The notes beneath the pieces are model-generated. The model made no database searches. It worked only from the letters and a program-made list of their open reading frames with translations, and had not been told where the DNA came from. Shown here piece by piece: positions 1 through 7,238 of a DNA stretch of 64,000 nt. The stretch comes from Streptomyces humidus (GTDB lineage Bacteria; Actinomycetota; Actinomycetes; Streptomycetales; Streptomycetaceae): contig NZ_BMTL01000011.1 of NCBI RefSeq assembly GCF_014649655.1, positions 186,001 through 250,000 on the forward strand, given 5' to 3'. A program made the position numbers and the translations under genes. Numbering within the stretch: the stretch's first letter is position 1; each line of letters begins with the position of its first letter.

Positions 1-213
1 GAGCACGGCGCCCACTACGCGATCGGCGCCCTCGCCGTGATCCTGATGGTCACCATCCAGTACCAGATCAACGAGGTCATCACCGGTCTCGTCGGCGTCG
101 TCCTGATCGCCTGGTCCTTCTGGTCCTCGGTGCGCCGCAACCGGGCGCTGGCAGCGGCAGAGGGAAAAGCGCAGGACTCGGACGAGAAGACTGAGGTCTC
201 GTCCGGGGTGTGA
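1..213 (+). CDS. DUF475 family membrane protein, C-terminal end (partial)
   Basis: An open frame enters from the left edge and encodes the last 70 residues of a polytopic membrane protein. A hydrophobic helix (ALAVILMVTI) and a second one (VITGLVGVVLIAWSF) are followed by a positively charged stop-transfer (VRRNR) and a short acidic cytoplasmic tail. The pattern matches my recollection of DUF475 (TerC-related) proteins, which in Streptomyces sit beside TerD genes as here. The role is probably in metal or membrane stress handling. The N-terminal part lies outside the window, so the family call rests on the tail and the neighbours. Confidence 0.6.
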   Translation, partial: EHGAHYAIGALAVILMVTIQYQINEVITGLVGVVLIAWSFWSSVRRNRALAAAEGKAQDSDEKTEVSSGV

Positions 214-330
214 CCACTCGCTGAGTGAGGAACGCTCTGAACGGGGCGGCCGGTGCGGACATTGTCCTGGACACGGCCGCCCCGCTGGTCTGTCCCGGCG
301 AACGCCGTGGACGTGGAGGTGGGGGCGGGA

Positions 331-1068
331 ATGGGCTTCTTCGACGGGATCCTGGGCAGCAGGGCGGCCGACTTCGACTCGGGCAGCGCGGCCACCAACG
401 CGATCGAACTGACCAAACGGCATCACACGGTGTCCCTCACCAAACAGGGCGCCGCGACCGGCAACCTGCGGGTGAACCTGGCCTGGCGGATGCGCACCTC
501 CGACATCGGCGGGCCGCAGCGGGAGAGCCTGCTGCGCCATCCCCTCAAGGCGCTGCGGCCTCCGGAGGTCGTCGGGCACAGCCAGAGCATGGTCAACGTC
601 GACCTCGACCTCGGCTGCCTGTGGGAGCTGGCCGACGGGTCGAAGGGAGTCGTCCAGCCGCTGGGCGGGCTGCTGGGCGACGTGAACGCGGCGCCGTACG
701 TGAAGCTGAGCGGGGACGACCGGTTCGGGTCGGCGTCCGGTGAGACGATGTACGTCAACCTCGACCACCGCGAGCAGATCAAGCGGCTGCTCGTCTTCGT
801 CTACATCTACGACCAGACGCCGGCCTTCGACCGTACGCACGCCATCGTCACGCTGTACCCGAGCAACGGGCCGCGGATCGAGATAGGCCTCGACGAGCGG
901 CACCCGCAGGCCCGCTCGTGCGCCGTGGTGATGATCGAGAACGTCAAGGAGGAGCTGATCGTGCGGCGGGAGGTGCGCTTCGTCTACGGCTTCCAGGCCG
1001 AGCTGGACCGGCTCTACGGGTGGGGGCTGCAGTGGGGCCGGGGCTACAAGGCGAAGGCCGAGAAGTAG
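331..1068 (+). CDS. TerD-family tellurium/stress resistance protein
   Basis: 245 residues. The start at 331 (MGFFDGILG) is chosen because GGAGG lies about 10 nt upstream and the family begins this way; an ATG at 253 gives an unrelated extension. The middle carries the TerD beta-sandwich signature, with the acidic Ca2+-binding pattern VNVDLDLGCLWEL at about residue 90, SGDDRFG at about 128, and YVNLDHREQIKRLLVFVYIY. TerD proteins are cytoplasmic, bind calcium, and belong to the Ter stress system (tellurite, phage, oxidative stress). It follows the DUF475 gene by about 120 nt in the same direction and probably shares its transcript. Confidence 0.85.
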   Translation: MGFFDGILGSRAADFDSGSAATNAIELTKRHHTVSLTKQGAATGNLRVNLAWRMRTSDIGGPQRESLLRHPLKALRPPEVVGHSQSMVNVDLDLGCLWELADGSKGVVQPLGGLLGDVNAAPYVKLSGDDRFGSASGETMYVNLDHREQIKRLLVFVYIYDQTPAFDRTHAIVTLYPSNGPRIEIGLDERHPQARSCAVVMIENVKEELIVRREVRFVYGFQAELDRLYGWGLQWGRGYKAKAEK

Positions 1069-1174
1069 CACCGCGGGGCGTCCACGCGACCGCCCGTACC
1101 GGCCTCACCGCCACCGGCCGTACCGGTCCGACGGCCCTGACAGGTCCGGCCGCCCGTTCCCGTCCGGCCGCGCC

Positions 1175-1930
1175 TCACCGTCCGATGAACTGAGGACCCT
1201 GGGGCGGCAGGCGGAAGGCGCCGTCCGGGTATCCGTAGCCGTACGTCGGCAGGTTCGCCGGATAGCCGTAGGCCGGCTGCTGCCGGGGGACGGGCGACGT
1301 CGGCTGCTCCGGCGGCAGCGGCTGGGCCGGGCCCGCGGTCTGCGGGGTCTGCGGCGCCTGGACCGCCGCCGGGTCGGCGGAGGCCTCCTCCGACTCGTCC
1401 ACCGAGATGCCGAAGTCGGTGGCCAGGCCCTTGAGGCCGTTGACGTAGCCCTCGCCCAGGGCGCGGAACTTCCAGCTCTCGCCGCGCCGGTACAGCTCGC
1501 CGCAGATCAGGGCCGTCTCCTCGCCCGTCTCGGGGCGGATGTCGAAGGTGGCCAGGGGCTCGCCGTCGGCCGTCGCGTCGTACAGCAGGATGCTGAGGGA
1601 ACGTACGCGGTCGAACGTGACGCCGTCCGCCGAGGCGACCAGCAGGATCTGGCCGACGCCGGACTCGACGCCGGAGAGATCCGCCTGGATGGTGTCGGTG
1701 AGGCCCTCGGCGACGCGCTTCTTGCCGAGCCGCCACACCTTTCCCGAAGGATGCCGGGGCTGGTTGTAGAAGACGAAGTCCTCGTCGGAGCGCACGCGGC
1801 CGTCGAGACCGAGGAGCAGCGCCGAGGCGTCGACGTCCGGGACCCCCTGACCGGGGGTCCAGCGCAGCACGGCGCGCACCGTGGTGGCCTTCAGCGGGAC
1901 GTTCGACCCCTTCAGCATCGCGTGCGTCAT
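1175..1930 (-). CDS. TerD-family protein with Pro/Gln/Tyr-rich tail
   Basis: 251 residues. Residues 1-170 are a TerD domain: MTHAMLKGSNVPL start, DVDASALLLGLDGRVRSDEDFVFYN, then a second acidic loop and CGELYRRGESWKFRALGEGY. The last 70 residues are low-complexity (PQTPQT, QPAYGYPANLPTYGYGYP) and probably disordered, a common Streptomyces addition that may mediate interaction. The gene is convergent with the preceding TerD gene and divergent from the CitE-like gene, so a promoter for both directions should lie in 1931-2128. The core TerD assignment is secure; the tail has no visible function. Confidence 0.88.
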   Translation of the reverse strand: MTHAMLKGSNVPLKATTVRAVLRWTPGQGVPDVDASALLLGLDGRVRSDEDFVFYNQPRHPSGKVWRLGKKRVAEGLTDTIQADLSGVESGVGQILLVASADGVTFDRVRSLSILLYDATADGEPLATFDIRPETGEETALICGELYRRGESWKFRALGEGYVNGLKGLATDFGISVDESEEASADPAAVQAPQTPQTAGPAQPLPPEQPTSPVPRQQPAYGYPANLPTYGYGYPDGAFRLPPQGPQFIGR

Positions 1931-2128
1931 GCGGTCATCCTGCCTTCTCGGGCCTGCTCACGACAATGCGGGGTACCCGGGTGCCCCGCACACGCCGCGC
2001 GGGACTGTCCGGGTCCGGGTTACCTGAAATTCATGACCGGTGGGAACTCCGGACATGGATCCCTACGTACTATTACCGGCCACCTCTTGCCGAATCCACC
2101 GCCTTACCTTGCATCACGGGGGAGACTT

Positions 2129-3295
2129 ATGCGTCATTTCGGGCACCTCGCCCCTGAGGTGCGGCACCGCCTCTTCCACCGGGAGCCGTGCGTCTTCGAC
2201 GCCGGCTCCCCGGCCAGGCTGCTCTCCGCCGCCCTGGGCGCCACGCTCTACAGCCCGGCCACCCGGCCCCGGCTGGCGGACGACGTCGTCAAGCAGACCG
2301 AGCGCGGCGTCGTGTCGATGGTGCTGTGCCTGGAGGACTCCATCGGCGACGAGGACGTCGTGGCCGGCGAGGAGAACCTCGTCCGGCAGTTCGCCGACCT
2401 CGCCGCCCGGCCCGGCCTGGATCTGCCGCTGCTGTTCATCCGGGTGCGCACCCCCGAGCAGATCCCGGACCTGGTACGGCGCCTGGGAGCCACCGCCGAG
2501 CTGCTCAGCGGGTTCGTGTTCCCCAAGTTCACCGAGGAGCGGGGCATCCCCTTCCTGGAGGCTCTGGCGGGCGCCGAGGCGGCGAGCGGCCGCCGGCTGT
2601 TCGGCATGCCCGTGCTGGAGACGCCCGAGCTGATGTACCGCGAGTCGCGGGTGGAGGCCCTGGAGGGCATCGCCCGCGCCGTCGACAAGTACCGCAGCCG
2701 GGTCCTCGCGCTGCGCCTGGGCGTGACCGACTTCTGCTCGTCGTACGGGCTGCGCAGAGCGCCCGACATGACCGCCTACGACGTCCAGATCGTCGCCTCC
2801 GTGATCGCCGACGTCGTGAACATGCTGGGCCGCGCCGACGGGACCGGGTTCACGGTGACCGGTCCGGTCTGGGAGTACTTCCGGGTGCCCGAGCGCATGT
2901 TCAAGCCGATGCTGCGGCACAGCCCCTTCCTGGAAGGGCAGGCCGTGGAGCTGCGCGAGAGACTGATCGAGCACGCGATGGACGGGCTGCTGCGCGAGAT
3001 CTCCCTCGACCACGCCAACGGTCTGCTCGGCAAGACCTGCATCCATCCCTCGCACGTGCCGGCCGTGCACGCGCTGTCCGTGGTCAGTCACGAGGAGTAC
3101 AGCGACGCGGCGGACATCCTGCGGCCGGAACGCGGCGGTGGGGGTGTACTGCGGTCGCAGTACACGAACAAGATGAACGAGGTGAAACCGCACCGCGCCT
3201 GGGCCGAGCGCACCATGCTCCGCGCGGAGGTCTTCGGCGTCGCCCACGAGGACGTCAGCTTCGTCGACCTGCTCGCCGCCGGCATACCCGGCTGA
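2129..3295 (+). CDS. HpcH/HpaI (CitE-like) aldolase/lyase of the Ter biosynthetic module
   Basis: 388 residues. The ATG at 2129 has GGGGGAG 6 nt upstream; the frame stays open further 5' without family similarity. CitE-like TIM-barrel features are visible: an acidic SMVLCLEDSIGDEDV near residue 67 (metal ligand), PLLFIRVRTPEQI, FVFPKFTEE, VLETPELMYRE, and GKTCIHPSHVPAVHAL near residue 300. These enzymes cleave or form C-C bonds using CoA or keto-acid substrates with Mg2+. In Ter loci a CitE-like gene travels with PRTase, Pelota and HAD genes and is proposed to help make a nucleoside-like metabolite (the Anantharaman/Iyer/Aravind Ter analysis). Only 26 nt separate it from the next gene. Confidence 0.82.
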   Translation: MRHFGHLAPEVRHRLFHREPCVFDAGSPARLLSAALGATLYSPATRPRLADDVVKQTERGVVSMVLCLEDSIGDEDVVAGEENLVRQFADLAARPGLDLPLLFIRVRTPEQIPDLVRRLGATAELLSGFVFPKFTEERGIPFLEALAGAEAASGRRLFGMPVLETPELMYRESRVEALEGIARAVDKYRSRVLALRLGVTDFCSSYGLRRAPDMTAYDVQIVASVIADVVNMLGRADGTGFTVTGPVWEYFRVPERMFKPMLRHSPFLEGQAVELRERLIEHAMDGLLREISLDHANGLLGKTCIHPSHVPAVHALSVVSHEEYSDAADILRPERGGGGVLRSQYTNKMNEVKPHRAWAERTMLRAEVFGVAHEDVSFVDLLAAGIPG

Positions 3296-3321
3296 ACACC
3301 CACCTCATCCACAAGGGACGC

Positions 3322-5907
3322 ATGAACAACGCAGTGAACAACGGGCACGACGCGATCTGGTCCGGGACCTGGGTCGCGGAGCGGCTCGGCGTCGAGCTCG
3401 TCGGCGACGACACGCTGACGGACCTGCTGGGGCTGGCGCTGCGGCGCAATCCCAAGCGGGCCCATCTGCTGGTCTCCCACGTGCTGGGCAAGCACATCCC
3501 GCAGTCCCCGTCCGTCGTGCACGGGCACGGCTTCGCGCTCGGCCGCCGGGTGCGCGAACTCCTCGGCGCCGAGGAGGCGGCCCGCGCGGTGGTCCTAGGC
3601 TACGCGGAGACCGCCACCGGCCTCGGCCACTGCGTCGCCGACGGTCTCGGCGCCGCCCCCTACCTGCACTCCACCCGCCGCCCCGTGGCGGGCGTCGTCA
3701 CGGCGGGCGGGTTCGAGGAGTCCCACTCCCACGCCACCTCCCATCTGCTGCTCCCGGAGGACCCGTCGCTGCTGGTCGGGGACGGCCCGCTGGTCCTGGT
3801 CGACGACGAGTTCTCCACCGGCAACACGGTCCTGAACACGATCCGGGCCCTGCACGAGCGGTATCCGCGTCGGCGCTACGTCGTCGTCGCCCTCGTCGAC
3901 ATGCGCACGGCGGCCGACGCGGGCCGGCTGTCGGATTTCGCCCGCGAGATCGGGGCCCGGGTGGACCTGGTCGCCACCGCCTCCGGCACGGTGCGGCTCC
4001 CCGAGGGAGTGCTGCACAAGGGGCAGGAGCTGGTGGCGCGGTACGAGGCCGGGGGCGCCGACCTCGGAGCCGGCTCCGGGGCCGCCTCCTCCCGGACCTC
4101 GGGCGGTGACCCACGCGGCTCCGCCGCGGCGACGCCCCCGGCCCCGGCGCACCCGCTCCCGGACGGCGACCGCACCCCGCGGACGGGCCCCCGGTCCCAC
4201 CTGACCCGCGTGGACGTGGGCTGGCCCCGGGGGCTGCCCGACGGCGGCCGGCACGGGTTCACCCCGGCGCACCGGGACCGGCTGGAGGCGGCCCTCCCCG
4301 CCATGGCGTCCCGCCTCGCCGAGGCGATACCCGAGAACGCCGCCCGCGTCCTCGTGCTCGGGTTCGAGGAGCTGATGTACGCGCCCCTGCGTCTCGCTCA
4401 GCAACTGGAGCGGACCGTCGCCGCCGACGTCCGCTACTCGACCACCACCCGCTCGCCCGTCCTCGCGGTCGACGACCCGGGATACGCGATACGCAGCCGC
4501 CTCGTCTTCCCGGCCCACGACGACCCGGCCGACGGCCCCGGCGAGCGCTATGCCTACAACGTCGCCGGCGCGGGCTTCGACGCCGTCGTCGCCGTCGTGG
4601 ACTCCGTGGCCGACACCCGGGAGCTGCACGCCCCGGACGGCCTCCTGTCCCGGCTCGCCGCGCACACGCCGCACGTGGTCCTCGCGGTCGTCCCCTCGTA
4701 CGTCCCCGAGCCGCTGTACGCAGCCGCCCTGCCTGAAGAGAGACCCGCCATGCTGCCCGACCCCCTCCGCGGCCCCGCCTTCTCCTCGTACGCGCCCGAG
4801 GAGGTCGGCTGGCTGCTCCAGGACCTCTCGGACGTGACGCTGGAGGCGCCGACCGAGGAGCGGGAGGAGGCCATCCAGAGCGGCGGCGCGCACTACGCCG
4901 AGTCGCTGCCCGTCGAGTACCAGCCCAGCGAGCAGTACCAGGAGCTGTTCCACGCCGCCCTGGAGACCTCGGCGGCGCGGATCGCGCAGGCCGTGGGCGT
5001 CGTCACGGACGCTGTGATCGCGGAGCGGTCGCCGAGGCCCGTCCTGGTCTCGCTGGCCCGGGCCGGCACCCCCGTCGGCGTGCTGATGCGCCGCTGGGCG
5101 CAGTTCCGGCACGGACTCGACCTGCCGCACTACGCCGTGTCGATCGTGCGCGGCCGGGGCATCGACGCCAACGCGCTGCGCTGGCTGGCCGCGCATCACG
5201 ACCCGCGGGACGTCGTCTTCGTGGACGGCTGGACCGGCAAGGGTGCGATCACCCGGGAACTGGCCGCGGCGATCGAGGACTTCGAGGCGGGCGGCGGCGC
5301 GGCCGGCTTCGACGCGGAGATCGCGGTGCTGGCCGACCCGGGCTCGTGCGTGCGCACGTACGGCACCCGCGACGACTTCCTCATCCCGTCCGCCTGCCTC
5401 AACTCGACCGTGTCGGGGCTCGTCTCGCGGACCGTGCTGCGGGCCGACCTGGTCGGGCCGGACGACTTCCACGGCGCGAAGTTCTACCGCGAGCTCGCCG
5501 GCACGGACGTCTCGGTGGCCTTCCTGGACGCGATCGCCGCCCGCTTCCCGGAGGTCGCCGACGCGGTCGACGGCGCGGTGAAGGAGCTGCTGGCCGGCGA
5601 CCGCACCCCGAGCTGGGAGGGCTGGGCGGCGGTCGAGCGGATCAGCGAGGAGTACGGCATCCACGACGTGAACCTGGTCAAGCCGGGCGTCGGCGAGACC
5701 ACCCGGGTGCTGTTGCGCCGGGTGCCGTGGAAGATCCTGGCGCGGGCCGGGGCGGGCGCCGACCTGGACCACGTGCGCCTGCTCGCGGAGCAGCGAGGAG
5801 TGCCCGTCGAGGAGGTCGGCGACCTCCCGTACACCTGTGTGGGGCTCATCCACCCGCAGTACACCCGCGGCGCGACCGGCGCCGACGGCAAGGCGGTGGC
5901 GGTCTGA
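3322..5907 (+). CDS. Phosphoribosyltransferase-TRSP-StiP-Pelota multidomain protein
   Basis: 861 residues in one uninterrupted frame. Residues 1-260 are an orotate-type phosphoribosyltransferase with the PRPP loop LVLVDDEFSTGNTVLNT at about 156-172. A Pro/Ala-rich linker (about 250-290) leads to a TRSP domain (about 295-470). The second half starts near residue 477 with MLPDPLRGPAFSSY and matches the StiP-type PRTase/cysteine-protease-like family, with a second PRPP-like loop VVFVDGWTGKGAIT at about 632-645. A Pelota-type RNA-binding domain ends the protein (HDVNLVKPGVGETTRVLLRR, then YTCVGLIHP). As I recall, these halves are usually two adjacent genes; here they are fused. An in-frame ATG at 4750 behind GAAGAGAG could also start the second half alone. 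The stop overlaps the HAD start (TGATG), so the genes are coupled. Confidence 0.8.
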   Translation: MNNAVNNGHDAIWSGTWVAERLGVELVGDDTLTDLLGLALRRNPKRAHLLVSHVLGKHIPQSPSVVHGHGFALGRRVRELLGAEEAARAVVLGYAETATGLGHCVADGLGAAPYLHSTRRPVAGVVTAGGFEESHSHATSHLLLPEDPSLLVGDGPLVLVDDEFSTGNTVLNTIRALHERYPRRRYVVVALVDMRTAADAGRLSDFAREIGARVDLVATASGTVRLPEGVLHKGQELVARYEAGGADLGAGSGAASSRTSGGDPRGSAAATPPAPAHPLPDGDRTPRTGPRSHLTRVDVGWPRGLPDGGRHGFTPAHRDRLEAALPAMASRLAEAIPENAARVLVLGFEELMYAPLRLAQQLERTVAADVRYSTTTRSPVLAVDDPGYAIRSRLVFPAHDDPADGPGERYAYNVAGAGFDAVVAVVDSVADTRELHAPDGLLSRLAAHTPHVVLAVVPSYVPEPLYAAALPEERPAMLPDPLRGPAFSSYAPEEVGWLLQDLSDVTLEAPTEEREEAIQSGGAHYAESLPVEYQPSEQYQELFHAALETSAARIAQAVGVVTDAVIAERSPRPVLVSLARAGTPVGVLMRRWAQFRHGLDLPHYAVSIVRGRGIDANALRWLAAHHDPRDVVFVDGWTGKGAITRELAAAIEDFEAGGGAAGFDAEIAVLADPGSCVRTYGTRDDFLIPSACLNSTVSGLVSRTVLRADLVGPDDFHGAKFYRELAGTDVSVAFLDAIAARFPEVADAVDGAVKELLAGDRTPSWEGWAAVERISEEYGIHDVNLVKPGVGETTRVLLRRVPWKILARAGAGADLDHVRLLAEQRGVPVEEVGDLPYTCVGLIHPQYTRGATGADGKAVAV

Positions 5908-6716
5908 TGCCGGTTCTGGTGGCGAGCGACCTCGACCGGACGCTCATCTACTCGGCGGCCGCCCTGGCGCTGACCATGCCGGACGCCCGGGCGCCGCGGC
6001 TGCTGTGCGTGGAGGTCCACGAGGCGAGGCCGCTGTCGTTCATGACGGAGACGTCCGCGCAGCTGCTGACCGACCTCGGCGACACGGCCGTCTTCGTGCC
6101 GACGACCACCCGCACGCGCAAGCAGTACCAGCGCATCAACCTGCCGGGCCCGCCGCCGAAGTACGCGATCTGCGCCAACGGCGGCCACCTCCTCGTCGAC
6201 GGGGCGACCGACCAGGACTGGCACGCGTCCGTGCTCGCCCGGCTGGGCGCGGAGTGCGCGCCGCTCGCGGAGGTGCAGGACCACCTGACGAGGACGGCCG
6301 ACCCGCTCTGGCTGCGCAAGCAGCGCATCGCCGAGGACCTCTTCGCCTACCTGGTCGTCGAGCGTGAGCTGCTGTCAGAGGAGTGGGTGAAGGAACTCGC
6401 GGTCTGGGCCGAGAACCGCGGCTGGACGGTGTCCTTGCAGGGCCGCAAGATCTACGCCGTGCCCAAGCCGCTGACGAAGAGCGCGGCCGTGCGCGAGGTG
6501 GCCCGCCGCACCGGCGCCGACCTGACGCTGGCGGCGGGCGACTCGCTGCTCGACGCCGACCTGCTGCTGGCCGCGGACCGGGGCTGGCGGCCGGGGCACG
6601 GCGAACTGGCCGACGCGGCCTGGACGGCCCCGCAGATCACCGCCCTGCCAGAGCGGGGCGTGCTGGCCGGCGAGCGCATCCTGCGGGAGTTCCTGAAGGG
6701 CTCGCGGATCGGATAG
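5907..6716 (+). CDS. HAD-superfamily phosphatase of the Ter module
   Basis: 269 residues, start overlapping the previous stop by one base. HAD motif I is at the N-terminus (VASDLDRTLIYS, nucleophile Asp8). Motif II is FVPTTTRTRKQY, Lys in motif III is near KPLTKSAAVREV, and motif IV is LAAGDSLLDADLL. The Cof-type cap between motifs suggests a small phosphorylated metabolite as substrate. In the Ter-linked biosynthetic set it would dephosphorylate the PRTase product. It ends the operon; the next gene is on the other strand. Confidence 0.85.
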   Translation: MPVLVASDLDRTLIYSAAALALTMPDARAPRLLCVEVHEARPLSFMTETSAQLLTDLGDTAVFVPTTTRTRKQYQRINLPGPPPKYAICANGGHLLVDGATDQDWHASVLARLGAECAPLAEVQDHLTRTADPLWLRKQRIAEDLFAYLVVERELLSEEWVKELAVWAENRGWTVSLQGRKIYAVPKPLTKSAAVREVARRTGADLTLAAGDSLLDADLLLAADRGWRPGHGELADAAWTAPQITALPERGVLAGERILREFLKGSRIG

Positions 6717-6776
6717 CGGGCCGGGCGCTGTCCGATCCGGCCGGTGCGCCCGCGCGCCCGCGTGCCGTCGGCGCGG

Positions 6777-7001
6777 TCAGCCGCAGCAGCCGCCGCCGCA
6801 GCAGCCGCCCCCGCCTCCGCCCCCGCCGCCGGACCCGGGCGCGGGGGCGGACTTCGTGCCGCCCACGGCGACCGTTGAGAGAAGCTTCACTGTGTCGTCG
6901 TGGCCGGCGGGGCAGCCGGCGGGGTCGGCGGACTGCGCCATGGGACGGCTCAGTTCGAAGGTGTCGCCGCAGGTCCGGCAGCGGTACTCGTAGCGAGGCA
7001 T
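6777..7001 (-). CDS. FmdB-type zinc-ribbon protein with Gly/Cys-rich tail
   Basis: 74 residues. The N-terminus is the FmdB putative regulatory zinc ribbon: MPRYEYRCRTCGDTFELSRPM, with CxxC at 8-11, then CPAGH completing the second knuckle. The last 20 residues are a run of glycines closed by CCGGGCCG, which adds four cysteines and may bind a metal. The gene stands alone between the Ter operon and the PBP gene. FmdB ribbons are widespread; their cellular role is not settled. Confidence 0.82.
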   Translation of the reverse strand: MPRYEYRCRTCGDTFELSRPMAQSADPAGCPAGHDDTVKLLSTVAVGGTKSAPAPGSGGGGGGGGGCCGGGCCG

Positions 7002-7238
7002 GCCGTCAGACTAAGGCCCTATGCTCGGTGGCGGCGTCAGCAATTCGACCCCTGTTCACTTCTGTCGATCTCGTGTGTGGAGAATTTGCGAAGAGCGCTG
7101 GTAATTTGAGAGCGCCGTGTTCAACCCCGAGGTCGTGCGGGTTCGAGGATCGCGGCCGCGTCAACGGCAACCATGTCAGGCCCTCGTCAGTCTGTACGTC
7201 TGCCCGCGAGCAATACGGAATGCGGAGGGAGACGCGTC

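Noticed and set aside
3595..5853. 752-residue open frame on the minus strand
   Set aside because: It is the mirror of the PRTase-StiP gene; composition is Arg/Gly/His/Val-rich, with no recognised domain and no start site. Typical of high-GC antisense frames.
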